A stretch of 64,000 nucleotides of DNA from Nakamurella deserti. GTDB taxonomy: Bacteria; Actinomycetota; Actinomycetes; Mycobacteriales; Nakamurellaceae. Position 1 is the stretch's first letter. Every line of letters starts with the position of its first letter. Below, one piece after another: positions 36,097 to 44,807 of the stretch. The notes under the pieces are model-generated. The model saw only the letters and a list, made by a program, of their open reading frames with translations, was not told the origin of the DNA and did not search any database. Position numbers and translations under genes: made by a program. The DNA is taken from contig NZ_QCXS01000002.1 in the NCBI RefSeq assembly GCF_003260015.1, forward strand, positions 1,984,001-2,048,000. The letters run 5' to 3'.

Positions 36097-36879
36097 TCAC
36101 CCGTCCTGTGGGCCGGCGCCGGCGGATGCCGGGCCGGCCCACAGGCCCAACTGGTCCAGCTGGGAGATGAGCAGCTCACCGGTCCGCACGAAGTGGTCCT
36201 CCATCAACTCGCCCGCCCGGTGGGCGTCGCCGGCCTCCATCGCCTCGACGATCGGTGTGTGACCGTGCCGGTTGACCTCCGCCCAGCCGGGAACGCTCTG
36301 GAACGCCTCGTTGAACCGCAGGGGTACCGACCGGATGGCCACATCGGCGAACCAGACCAGTCGGTGGGCGCCCGACACCGCGTGGACCGCGGAGTGGAAC
36401 TGCTCGTTGAGGTCCAGGGCGGTCTGGCTGTGGTGGTCCTCCAGCGCGGTCAGGGCGCTGTTGAGGGCACGGACCTCCGCGAACTGGGCCGTCGTGGCCC
36501 GTTGGACGGCGCGGGTGGCGATCTCGCCCTCGATGTGGGCCCACACGTGGTAGGTGTCGCGCAGGTCCGCACGGTCCAGCGGAGCGACCCAGAAACCCCG
36601 GTGCGGCTCGTGGACCAACCACCCGTCCTGGGACAGCTGGAACAGGGCCTGGCGCACCGGGGTGGTGCTCATCCCCATCAACTCCGACAGCCGCGTCAGA
36701 CCCAACCGCTCGCCGGGACGGACGTCACCGCTGAGGATCAGGTCCCGCACGACCCCGACGACGGCGCCGCCCAACAACTCGCGCTTGCCCGGTGTCCGCA
36801 CCGCGTTCCTTCCGATCGCCCCCCGTGGGCCCTCCGGCGACGGCCGACCTGCCCGACCGCGGCGAGGCGCCCCGGACAT
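36097..36879 (-). CDS. GntR family regulator (FCD/FadR subgroup)
   Basis: A 260-residue repressor-type regulator. A Pro/Arg/Gly-rich lead of about 30 residues precedes the winged helix (PGERLGLTRLSELMGMSTTPVRQALFQLSQDG), followed by an all-helical FCD ligand domain with metal-binding-type residues in EQFHSAVHAVSGA. It is convergent with the transporter gene and stops six bases after it. It probably controls the cluster; the AAACTTTGC pair at 26987-27021 is a candidate site. The long open frame upstream to 37284 is not part of it. Confidence 0.85.
   Translation of the reverse strand: MSGAPRRGRAGRPSPEGPRGAIGRNAVRTPGKRELLGGAVVGVVRDLILSGDVRPGERLGLTRLSELMGMSTTPVRQALFQLSQDGWLVHEPHRGFWVAPLDRADLRDTYHVWAHIEGEIATRAVQRATTAQFAEVRALNSALTALEDHHSQTALDLNEQFHSAVHAVSGAHRLVWFADVAIRSVPLRFNEAFQSVPGWAEVNRHGHTPIVEAMEAGDAHRAGELMEDHFVRTGELLISQLDQLGLWAGPASAGAGPQDG
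36106..36144. terminator. 12-bp inverted repeat at the end of the catabolic cluster
   Basis: CTGTGGGCCGGC at 36106-36117 pairs with GCCGGCCCACAG at 36133-36144 around a 15-base loop. It lies 16 bases past the transporter stop and inside the last codons of the GntR gene, so it could end the plus-strand operon. Confidence 0.6.
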
Positions 36880-37282
36880 GCGGATTCCGCTGTCCTGCGA
36901 CCTATTTCTACCCGACCGGACCGGCGCGGGGGTGCGCGCGGGAGTCTCGGGGACCGGGCCGTACCGGCACCGACGGGCCCGGCCCGCTCGCCGGCGCACG
37001 CGACCTCCGCAAGCACGGCCGACCGGACGCACGGCGCACCGGACGCACCGGGCGGGTCCCGCGGTGCGTGTCGACTCCTGTGACCACCGCCGCGCCGCCG
37101 TCCGGTGAGCCGGGCGCCGGGCCGCCGGCCGGTGGGGATCCCGCGGGGCGGGTCCCGGCCCGGCCGACGTTGCCACGGTGCACTTCTCGTCCCGGACCGG
37201 GTGTCGGGCATCACGCCCGGCGATGCGGCCGCGTCGCCCCCGGGACACGGTGATCGGGCCCGTCGGTGGGTAACCAGGGGTC
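36880..37282. other. 403-base gap between divergent GntR and SDR genes
   Basis: No gene is recognised. The first 40 bases are A/T-richer and probably hold the GntR promoter. The rest is very G/C-rich with shadow-like frames and includes the second copy of a 15-base sequence (37099-37113) shared with 26557-26571. Confidence 0.45.
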
Positions 37283-38194
37283 ATGACAGATCAGAAGACC
37301 GACCAGTACACCCTGCAGGACCCGACGAAGCTGTACGCCGACCGCAAGCCGGACGAGCAGTACCTCGAAGGCGCCGGCACGGACGCGGAGATGGCCGAGA
37401 ACGTGCCCGCCGACCACGGCGAGGACTCCTACCGGGGCTCCGGCCGGTTGGCCGGCCGCAAGGCGCTGATCACCGGCGGTGACTCCGGAATCGGTGCCGC
37501 GGTGGCCATCGCCTTCGCCCGCGAGGGAGCCGACGTGGCGATCTCCTACCTCCCGGAGGAGGAGGTGGACGCCCAGCGGATCGTGGGATTCATCGAGGCC
37601 GCCGGCCGCAAGGCCGTGGCGCTGCCCGGGGACATCACCTCGAAGGCCTGGTGCGAGGAACTCGTCGCCAAGGCCGTCGAAGGTCTGGGTGGACTCGACA
37701 TCCTCGTCAACAACGCCGGCAAGCAGCAGAACGTCGACTCGATCACCGACCTCGACGACGACGAGTTCGACGAGACCTTCAAGACCAACGTCTACGCCAC
37801 GTTCCGGATCACCAAGGCCGCCGTTCCGCACCTCGTGCCCGGGTCGACCATCATCAACACGACCTCGATCCAGGCCTACGCACCGTCCCCGCACCTGGTG
37901 CACTACGCCGCCACGAAGGCGACGGTGAACAACCTGGCCAAGGGCCTCGCAGCGCAGCTCGCACCCAAGGGCATCCGCGTGAACGCCGTGGCGCCCGGCC
38001 CCATCTGGACGCCGCTGCAGCCGGCGGGCGGGCAGAAGCCCGAGGACCTGCCCAGCGCGGGCGAGCAGACCTACCTGGGTCGTTGGGGGCAGCCGGCCGA
38101 ACTGGCGCCGGCCTTCGTCTTCCTGGCCAGCGGTGAGTCGTCGTACGTGGTCGGCGAGACCCTGCACGTCGACGGAGGCATGCCGACGCCGTGA
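37283..38194 (+). CDS. SDR family oxidoreductase (general stress dehydrogenase type)
   Basis: A 303-residue NAD(P)-dependent short-chain dehydrogenase with the ~50-residue N-terminal extension typical of the GSP39/YhdF-like group. GGDSGIGAAVA binds the cofactor, LVNNAG is conserved, and the catalytic Tyr/Lys are in HYAATKAT. VNAVAPGPIWTPLQ follows. GGGG stands just before the ATG and TAACCA sits six bases before it, so the start is clear either way. Substrate unknown; relatives are induced by stress or desiccation. Confidence 0.9.
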   Translation: MTDQKTDQYTLQDPTKLYADRKPDEQYLEGAGTDAEMAENVPADHGEDSYRGSGRLAGRKALITGGDSGIGAAVAIAFAREGADVAISYLPEEEVDAQRIVGFIEAAGRKAVALPGDITSKAWCEELVAKAVEGLGGLDILVNNAGKQQNVDSITDLDDDEFDETFKTNVYATFRITKAAVPHLVPGSTIINTTSIQAYAPSPHLVHYAATKATVNNLAKGLAAQLAPKGIRVNAVAPGPIWTPLQPAGGQKPEDLPSAGEQTYLGRWGQPAELAPAFVFLASGESSYVVGETLHVDGGMPTP

Positions 38195-38200
38195 CGCAGC

Positions 38201-38230
38201 CCCGGACACGGACCACGGTCCGTGTCCGGG
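38201..38230 (+). terminator. terminator hairpin after the SDR gene
   Basis: CCCGGACACGGACC and GGTCCGTGTCCGGG form a perfect 14-bp inverted repeat with a two-base centre, starting seven bases after the stop codon. Confidence 0.7.
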
Positions 38231-38308
38231 CGTCCCGCCGTCGGGGCGGCGCGCTGGGTCCGGTGGAGCTCACCACTGTCGCGGTGAGTATCCTCGCGAC
38301 CACGTTCA

Positions 38309-40234
38309 GTGGTTCGGCTCGATGTAACCCACACGGCCGGGGGCGGGTCCGCGGTCGAGCGGGCAAGCCGCCGGGCGGTGGAGTCGATGCTGTCGGACAT
38401 GGTGTGGGCGCTGGGCGACCTCGCCGCCCGCGCGGCGCAGGGAGCCACCCCGGACGAGCTGTTGACCGGGTTGTGCTCGGCCGCGGTCGCGGCGTTGGAG
38501 GTCGACGGCGCGGCGGTGATGGCGGTGCGCGACGGCCGGTGCCGGTTCGTCTGGGCGCGACCCGCCGAGTTCACCGGCTTCAGCAGGCTGCAGGAAGCGT
38601 TGCAGCAAGGTCCGTGTCGCGACGCCATGAGCACCGGGACGGTGATCCGCGCCGACACGGCCGCGGAGCTTCAGATGCGATGGCCGGAGCTGTCGTCCGC
38701 GGCCGCCCCCGGCTCCCCGGACATCAGCTCCGTGCTGGTGGTGCCGTTGATGAGCCGGGGCAGGTGCTGGGGAACCCTGGACCTGTTCTGGGTGGCCGAC
38801 GGCGAGCTGCCGCCCGGCATGGAGACAGCCGCCCGGGCGCTCGCCGAGGTGGCGGTCTCCTACCTGGTGCTGGCCGTGGATTCGGCCGCAGCCGGCGAGC
38901 TGCACGACCGGATGACACACAAGCTGCTCCACGATCAGCTCACCGGGCTGCCCAACCGCGGCCTCATCCACGAGATGGTCTTCCACGCGCTGAGCGCCGT
39001 CCACCGCCGGGGTTCCGCGGTGGCGGTGCTGTTCGTCGACCTGGACGGTTTCAAGGCGATCAACGACGTCCACGGACACGTCGCCGGCGACACCGTCCTG
39101 CGCGAGGTGGCCCTGCGCCTGCGCGCCTGCGTCCGTGACAGCGACAGCGTCGCCCGGCTCAGTGGCGACGAGTTCCTCGTCCTCTGCGAAGACCTCCCCG
39201 CGGCCGGGACGGACGTCACCGCCGCCACCACGGTGCTGGCCGACCGGATCCGAGCCGCCGTCGCGCGGCCGATCGTCGTGGAGGGTGTGTCGGTGACCGT
39301 CACCGCCAGCATCGGTGTCGCGATCACCACCGACCGGCCGTCGGTGGCGGAACTGATCCACGACGCCGACATGGCCATGTACGAGGCCAAGGCCCTCGGA
39401 CCCGGCGGCACCGTCACGCACAGCGACCCTCGGCACCTCGACGGCCACCGGCGCCATTCCCTGGAACGGCGCTTGTTCGACGCGCTGCGGCGTGAGGAGC
39501 TCACGGTGCTCTACCAGCCCATCGTGGCCCCCGATGCGACCGTCGTCGCCGTGGAGGCCCTGCTCCGCTGGCAGCGTCCCGGCGACACGCTCGTGGCCGC
39601 CGCGGATTTCATCGATCTCGCCCAGAGCACCGGGGTGATCGTGCCCATCGGGCACTGGGTCATCCGCCGCGCCCTGACCGACCTCCGGCACTGGCGGGAC
39701 ACCGCGCCCGGGACCGCACCGGACACGGTGTGGTGCAACCTCAGTCCCCGGGAGCTCGTCGCGCCGGACCTCCCCGGCGTCATCCGGGACGCACTCGCCG
39801 ACGTCGGCCTCCACCCCCGTCACCTGGGTGTGGAGATCCTCGAACAGCATCTCACCGACGTCCGCGCCGTCGCCGCGCTCGCCGCGTTACGGGCCGCCGG
39901 GCACCCGCTGGCCATCGACGACTTCGGCACCGGCTACTCCTCGCTGTCCCGGCTGGTGGACCTCCCCGTCACCCACCTGAAGATCGACCGGTCCCTCGTG
40001 GCCGGACTGCCCGATCACGAGCGTTCCCGGACGCTGACCCGGGCCGTGCTGACCATCGCCGACGAACTCGGCGTCACGGTCGTCAGCGAAGGCATCGAGA
40101 CGCAGGCCCAGGCCGCCTACCTGACCGCAGCCGGCACCCACCTCCTGCAGGGTTTCCTCTACAGCCGGCCCAGCAGCGCGGACACGATCACCCGCAGGCT
40201 CGCCGCACCGGGCGGTACGTCACCGGCGGCGTGA
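38309..40234 (+). CDS. GAF-GGDEF-EAL cyclic-di-GMP protein
   Basis: A 641-residue soluble protein. A GAF-like sensor fills about residues 30-185, GGDEF follows (about 205-365) with the signature SGDEF in place of GGDEF, and EAL (about 380-625) has EALLRW, NLSPREL, DDFGTGYSSL and KIDRSLV. SGDEF is sometimes active. The EAL half looks intact, so net activity may be hydrolysis. GTG 38309 is used; ATG 38387 is an alternative just before the GAF fold. TATCCT at 38289-38294 may be its -10 element. Confidence 0.92.
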   Translation: MVRLDVTHTAGGGSAVERASRRAVESMLSDMVWALGDLAARAAQGATPDELLTGLCSAAVAALEVDGAAVMAVRDGRCRFVWARPAEFTGFSRLQEALQQGPCRDAMSTGTVIRADTAAELQMRWPELSSAAAPGSPDISSVLVVPLMSRGRCWGTLDLFWVADGELPPGMETAARALAEVAVSYLVLAVDSAAAGELHDRMTHKLLHDQLTGLPNRGLIHEMVFHALSAVHRRGSAVAVLFVDLDGFKAINDVHGHVAGDTVLREVALRLRACVRDSDSVARLSGDEFLVLCEDLPAAGTDVTAATTVLADRIRAAVARPIVVEGVSVTVTASIGVAITTDRPSVAELIHDADMAMYEAKALGPGGTVTHSDPRHLDGHRRHSLERRLFDALRREELTVLYQPIVAPDATVVAVEALLRWQRPGDTLVAAADFIDLAQSTGVIVPIGHWVIRRALTDLRHWRDTAPGTAPDTVWCNLSPRELVAPDLPGVIRDALADVGLHPRHLGVEILEQHLTDVRAVAALAALRAAGHPLAIDDFGTGYSSLSRLVDLPVTHLKIDRSLVAGLPDHERSRTLTRAVLTIADELGVTVVSEGIETQAQAAYLTAAGTHLLQGFLYSRPSSADTITRRLAAPGGTSPAA

Positions 40235-40292
40235 GCGTCACGCCCCGCCCGTCCGTGCGCGACGGCACCCACGGCGCGCGTGCCGCGGCGGG

Positions 40293-40298
40293 TAGGTT
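40293..40298 (+). promoter_or_regulatory. -10 element of the TetR gene
   Basis: TAGGTT about 35 bases before the ATG at 40334. Confidence 0.4.
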
Positions 40299-40333
40299 GA
40301 CGGGGATCCTGCGTCGCGTCTCGAGGTGTGGAA

Positions 40334-40966
40334 ATGCCCGACCCATCGGAAGTGGAGCGGCGTCACGACGTCGCCGCGCGGATCGTGCGCTCGACCGCCG
40401 CGCTGGTCAACCGGCACGGGATCGAAGGGGTGTCCGTGCCGGCGATCTGCGCCGCGGCGGGGGTGGGTGAGAGCGCCTTCGCGGACCGTTTCGGCTCCGT
40501 CAACGACGTCTTCGTCGAGATCGCCCGTTTCATGACCGCCGCTTTCGGCACCGCGATCGACGCCTCGATGAACAGCGACCACTCGCTGCTCGAGTCCATC
40601 CGCGCCGCACAGCACAGCTTCCTGGATGTCGTGGAGGAGCACGTCGACATCCAGAACGCGCTGATGGTGATCCGGTCCGCGGCCGCAGTGGATCCGACCG
40701 TCGGGGTGGCCGCGGGGTCGTCGTCGTCGCTGCAGGCCGAACTCGTGCTCAACGCGGAACTGTGGCTGATCGAGACCGCCCGGCTGCACGACATCACCTG
40801 GGACCTGCCGCGCCCGCTGCTCGCGGCGTTCGTCTCCACCAGCCTCACCGGGGTGGTCATCGACTACCTGGCGCGCCGGGAGATGCCGGAGAGCCGGCGG
40901 TTGGTCGACATGGTCGCCGCCGACCTGGCCCGGCACGGTGCCGCCCGGACGGACCGGGACGGCTGA
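40334..40966 (+). CDS. TetR family transcriptional regulator
   Basis: A 210-residue one-component regulator. The N-terminal helix-turn-helix reads IVRSTAALVNRHGIEGVSVPAICAAAGVGESAF, followed by the family's FADRFGSVNDVFVEI. The C-terminal ligand domain is not recognisable. ATG 40334 follows GAGGTG. Its target is unclear: the nearest genes are the cyclic-di-GMP protein (same strand, 100 bases upstream) and the DUF5302 and dehydrogenase genes downstream. Confidence 0.88.
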   Translation: MPDPSEVERRHDVAARIVRSTAALVNRHGIEGVSVPAICAAAGVGESAFADRFGSVNDVFVEIARFMTAAFGTAIDASMNSDHSLLESIRAAQHSFLDVVEEHVDIQNALMVIRSAAAVDPTVGVAAGSSSSLQAELVLNAELWLIETARLHDITWDLPRPLLAAFVSTSLTGVVIDYLARREMPESRRLVDMVAADLARHGAARTDRDG

Positions 40967-40970
40967 GCCG

Positions 40971-40988
40971 GGTCCCGCGCGCGGGACC
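40971..40988. terminator. 18-base perfect palindrome after the TetR gene
   Basis: GGTCCCGCG/CGCGGGACC begins five bases after the TetR stop codon, consistent with a terminator stem. Confidence 0.5.
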
Positions 40989-41062
40989 GCGGTCCCGGTC
41001 ACGGAGACGTCCGAACGGGCCGATCCTGCCGGGCGGAACGACCGGCAACGCCCCGGGGCCGG

Positions 41063-41088
41063 GCGGGGGCGACGGTCGTCGCCCCCGC
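41063..41088. terminator. 12-bp hairpin between convergent genes
   Basis: GCGGGGGCGACG and CGTCGCCCCCGC are perfect inverse repeats around a two-base centre (loop opens to about six bases). It lies between TetR (plus) and the DUF5302 gene (minus). Confidence 0.6.
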
Positions 41089-41180
41089 GGGGCGGAGACG
41101 ACGGGCCGGCGGCCACGACGGGCGCCGCGCCGGGGCACTCCGGCCGATGACCAGGTGCCGCCGGGACGGGCGCCGCCCGG

Positions 41181-41390
41181 TCAGCCCGACTTGCGGCGGA
41201 AGACCCGCTTGGCACCCGCGGCGTGCGAATCGCCCGACACGTGGTTGTCGCCGTCCGCGGTGGTCCGGTTGCGCGCGTGGTTGGCGGCGTTCTTCCGCTC
41301 CAGGGCGGCCTTGAACCGGGCCTTCTGGTCCACCGGCCCGGCGTCGGTCCCGACGGTCTCGTCGGGCGTGCTCTCAGCGCTGGCTGACAT
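41181..41390 (-). CDS. DUF5302 family small protein
   Basis: A 69-residue, highly charged, probably unfolded protein ending GAKRVFRRKSG, with the internal RFKAALERKNAANHARN helix typical of DUF5302. It is confined to actinobacteria and has no known function. AGGAGG stands seven bases before the ATG. Confidence 0.85.
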   Translation of the reverse strand: MSASAESTPDETVGTDAGPVDQKARFKAALERKNAANHARNRTTADGDNHVSGDSHAAGAKRVFRRKSG

Positions 41391-41567
41391 GGTGGCCTCC
41401 TCGGCAGTGGGCGGTCGCGACGCTACCCGACCGCGGTGCGGACCCGGTCATCATCACCGCCGGAGCCGGGTGGCGGCGAGTCATTTACCCTCGGCACAAC
41501 CGTCGAGCGGCCGGAGCGGACCGGAGATGCCGTGACCGTCGGCCGCCGTGAATCGGAGAGAACAGTC

Positions 41568-42995
41568 ATGACGCTGGCCCTGCAGAACTTCGTCAACGGC
41601 GCCCGGACCCCGGCCGCCTCCGGCGAGACGATGGACGTCGTGGACCCGTCGACCGGCGAGGTCTACGCCGCCGCACCACGTTCCGGCCCCGCCGACGTCG
41701 ACGCCGCCTACGCGGCCGCGGCCACCGCGTTCCAGACCTGGGGCGAGACGACCCCCGGCGAGCGGCAGCTCGCACTGCTGCGCATCGCCGACGCCCTCGA
41801 GGCCCGCGCCGACGAATTCGTCGACGCCGAGGTCGCCAACACCGGCAAACCCCGCGGGCTCACCGCCAGCGAGGAACTGCCGCCGGCCGTCGACCAGCTG
41901 CGCTTCTTCGCCGGAGCGGCCCGGGTGCTGGAGGGGCGCGCCGCCGGCGAGTACCTGGCGGGTCACACCTCGTTCGTCCGCCGGGAACCGATCGGCGTCG
42001 TCGGACAGGTGACGCCGTGGAACTACCCGCTGATGATGATGGTCTGGAAGATCGGTCCGGCGCTGGCCGCCGGCAACACCGTGGTGCTCAAGCCGTCCGA
42101 CACCACTCCCGTCACGTCCCTGCTGCTCGCCGAGCTGGCGGCGGAGTTCCTGCCGGCAGGCGTGCTCAACGTCGTCACGGGTGACCGGGACACCGGGCGC
42201 GCCCTGGTGTCGCACCCGACGCCGGGGCTGGTCGCCATCACCGGCTCCATCCGGGCCGGGATCCAGGTCGCGGAAGCCGCTGCGGCCCAGGTGAAGCGGG
42301 TGCACCTGGAGCTCGGCGGCAAGGCGCCGGTCATCGTGTTCGACGACGCCGACGTCGCCGCCGCCGCCGAGGCGATCGCGATGGCCGGGTACTTCAACGC
42401 CGGCCAGGACTGCACCGCCGCGACGCGGGTGATGTGTGCACCCGGGGTCCACGACGACTTCGTCGCCGCCCTCACCGAGCAGGCGAGGAACACCGTGACC
42501 GGCCCGCCGTCGAACACCGATGCGTTGTACGGCGCGGTCAACAACGCCGCGCAGCTCGCCCAGGTCAGCGGCTTCGTCGACCGCCTGCCCGACCACGCCG
42601 TGCTCGACGCCGGGGGCCACGCGCTCGGCGGCCGCGGGTACTTCTTCGAGCCGACGGTGATCTCCGGTCTCCGCCAGGACGACGACGCCGTGCAGAACGA
42701 GATCTTCGGTCCGGTCATCACCGTCCAGCGGTTCGCCGACGAGGCCGAGGCGCTGCGGTCGGCCAACGGCACCCGGTACGGCCTGGCCTCCAGCGTCTGG
42801 ACCACCGACCACGCCCGCGCGATGCGGATGAGCAAGGGCCTGAACTTCGGCTGCGTGTGGATCAACACCCACATCCCGCTCGTCGCCGAGATGCCGCACG
42901 GCGGTTTCGGGCAGTCCGGTTACGGCAAGGATCTCTCGATGTACGGCTTCGAGGACTACACCCGCATCAAGCACGTGATGAGCGCCATCGGCTGA
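41568..42995 (+). CDS. aldehyde dehydrogenase, gamma-aminobutyraldehyde dehydrogenase-like
   Basis: A 475-residue NAD-dependent dehydrogenase. Active-site Glu in HLELGGKAP and Cys in FNAGQDCTAATR; the AGQDCTAATR context is typical of the aminobutyraldehyde/betaine-aldehyde branch, which makes GABA in putrescine breakdown. No aminotransferase or GABA gene is adjacent, so the substrate is a family-level guess. ATG 41568 has GGAGAG upstream; TACCCT in the upstream gap may be its -10. Confidence 0.9.
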   Translation: MTLALQNFVNGARTPAASGETMDVVDPSTGEVYAAAPRSGPADVDAAYAAAATAFQTWGETTPGERQLALLRIADALEARADEFVDAEVANTGKPRGLTASEELPPAVDQLRFFAGAARVLEGRAAGEYLAGHTSFVRREPIGVVGQVTPWNYPLMMMVWKIGPALAAGNTVVLKPSDTTPVTSLLLAELAAEFLPAGVLNVVTGDRDTGRALVSHPTPGLVAITGSIRAGIQVAEAAAAQVKRVHLELGGKAPVIVFDDADVAAAAEAIAMAGYFNAGQDCTAATRVMCAPGVHDDFVAALTEQARNTVTGPPSNTDALYGAVNNAAQLAQVSGFVDRLPDHAVLDAGGHALGGRGYFFEPTVISGLRQDDDAVQNEIFGPVITVQRFADEAEALRSANGTRYGLASSVWTTDHARAMRMSKGLNFGCVWINTHIPLVAEMPHGGFGQSGYGKDLSMYGFEDYTRIKHVMSAIG

Positions 42996-43081
42996 ACCGG
43001 ACGTCGCCGGCGGCGGCGGCCCTGCCACGATCCACCGGTGCGCCCCAGGCGGCGCACCGGGGACGCATGGTCGTACTGGGT

Positions 43082-43087
43082 AGGCTC
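43082..43087 (+). promoter_or_regulatory. -10 element with a ~90-base leader
   Basis: TAGGCT matches the leaderless -10 consensus but the nearby GTG at 43090 is out of frame with the gene at 43184, so a leader of about 90 bases results. Confidence 0.4.
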
Positions 43088-43183
43088 CGTGGGCGCAACG
43101 GGCGTACGGGCGGTCCCGACCGTCCGTACGCGATCACCGCGGGACTCGCCGACAGCCCCGGACAGCACGGAAAGGACCACGAC

Positions 43184-44449
43184 GTGGCAGCGGACATCGT
43201 GCCCATCGAGCTCGGCCTCACGGCCGGCAACCTGGTGACCCTGTGGGCACCGCGCTGGCGGGAGGACGGCGAGGAGTGGGAGGCCTTCCTCGGCCACGGC
43301 GAGTTCCTGTACGCCTTCCCCGACACCGCGCACCTCGCCGCGTTCATCCGGACCGAGACCGAGCACGACCTCGCCGACCATCCCGACTGGGCGGACGTCC
43401 CCGACGCCCTCGTCGACGAGCTCGAGCCGTCGGACGAGCGCAGGATCGATCTCGTCGGCGTCCCCGAGCTCGTCGCCGGTCCCGCCGACATCTGGACCGT
43501 CGCCGAACTGGCCGACACCGTCGCGATCCTGCGGTCGCTGGCCGAGGTCTGCGACCTCGAGGTGGTGCTTGAGGTACTGGGGTCGACCGAGGGGTTCGAG
43601 GTACTGCCGCTCGGCGACAGCGCCTTCACCGGCCGCACCGGCGAGAAGCTCTGGGACGGCATCGGCGCCGCCGTCGTGGCGCGCTGGGACGAGGTCGTGG
43701 ACGCCGTCGACGCCATCGTCACCACCCCCGACGTCGACCCCGAGGCGCTCGCGCGTGCGCAGGCCGAGCTCGCCTCGGTGTCGAAGCTGACCCTGAGCGA
43801 CGCGGAGGGATCGGTGGCGGTCTCCGACGCCGCGCCCGAGGCGGCGCCGGAACTGGAACGGGCCGCGGAGCTGGAGTTCTGGGACGAGCTGGGCATCGAC
43901 TGCATCTCGGTCGCCGTCGACGGCGTCACCGGCTACACCCTGCGCTGCTACCTCGGCGAGGACCCGGTCTTCCTCGCGGAGAACGGCCGGATCCAGATGT
44001 TCACCGACACCGAGCTGCTCGCGACCTACCTGGCCGACGCGTCGGTCAACCACACGATGGCCAACCTCGAGGTCTTCGGTGAGGTCCGCGACGAGGCCGC
44101 CACCGGCGACCTGGAGATCGCCGTCGGTCCCGAGAACACCTACGAGCTCGACGGTCTCATGCAGCAGCTGATCAAGGGTCCGGGTGCGGTCGACCGCAGG
44201 CAGCTCGAACTGGCTGTCGAGCTGCTGGTCGACGCGGCCGCCGTCCGGGGCGACGACGAGACCGCCGAGGCACTGGGCAGCTCCTCACCGCTGGGCTTCC
44301 TGATCAACGCCACCCTGCGGCCGGACCCCAACCGTATCCAGCCGACCCCGCCGTTCACCGACGAGGTCACCGCCTGGAACGTGCTCGTCGAGTCGTTCGT
44401 GGCCGGCCTCGACTGGCACCCGGAGCGTTCGGCTCCCGCCGACGTCTGA
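43184..44449 (+). CDS. acidic actinobacterial protein of unknown function with an internal repeat
   Basis: A 421-residue, strongly acidic, soluble protein. GTG 43184 follows AAAGGA. The segment around residues 30-70 (WEAFLGHGEFLYAFPDTAHL) is echoed near residues 250-290 (LRCYLGEDPVFLAENGRIQMF), suggesting two copies of one fold. From memory, actinobacterial relatives starting IVPIELGLTAG are labelled 'primosomal protein' without evidence; I do not transfer that name. No catalytic motif is visible. The next gene starts 10 bases after its stop. Confidence 0.8.
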   Translation: MAADIVPIELGLTAGNLVTLWAPRWREDGEEWEAFLGHGEFLYAFPDTAHLAAFIRTETEHDLADHPDWADVPDALVDELEPSDERRIDLVGVPELVAGPADIWTVAELADTVAILRSLAEVCDLEVVLEVLGSTEGFEVLPLGDSAFTGRTGEKLWDGIGAAVVARWDEVVDAVDAIVTTPDVDPEALARAQAELASVSKLTLSDAEGSVAVSDAAPEAAPELERAAELEFWDELGIDCISVAVDGVTGYTLRCYLGEDPVFLAENGRIQMFTDTELLATYLADASVNHTMANLEVFGEVRDEAATGDLEIAVGPENTYELDGLMQQLIKGPGAVDRRQLELAVELLVDAAAVRGDDETAEALGSSSPLGFLINATLRPDPNRIQPTPPFTDEVTAWNVLVESFVAGLDWHPERSAPADV

Positions 44450-44458
44450 CCCGTCGGT

Positions 44459-44803
44459 ATGAGCGACGCCGCCTGGCCCCGGATCACCTCCGATCCGGGA
44501 CCGGCGGCGGTCTACGAGGCGCTGCTCGCCGCGGTCACCGAGCTCGGGCCGATCGGGATCCGCCTCCGTAAGTCGGCGGTGCAGGTCGTCCGCCCCGACG
44601 GGGCCGGCGTGCTGGCCGTGTACGCCGACGCGGACGGCCTCGTCGTCACCCTGGTCACCGACCGGCGCCACACGTCACCCAGGTTCTCGACGGCGCAACA
44701 ACTGTCGTCCGGGGTGTGGAACCAGCGGGTGCGACTGACGGCCGTCGCCGACGTGGACGACGAGGTCCGCGGGTGGCTCGCCGCGTCCTACCACCGTCGC
44801 TGA
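44459..44803 (+). CDS. DUF5655 domain protein
   Basis: A 114-residue protein with the DUF5655 pattern: VYEALLAAVTELGPIGIRLRKSAVQV, then the strand LVVTLVTDRRHTSPRF and the closing DVDDEVRGWLAASYHRR. Function unknown. It follows the acidic protein by 10 bases and probably shares its transcript. Its stop and that of the convergent VOC gene lie in the palindrome TGACCGGTCA (44801-44810). Confidence 0.75.
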   Translation: MSDAAWPRITSDPGPAAVYEALLAAVTELGPIGIRLRKSAVQVVRPDGAGVLAVYADADGLVVTLVTDRRHTSPRFSTAQQLSSGVWNQRVRLTAVADVDDEVRGWLAASYHRR

Positions 44804-44807
44804 CCGG

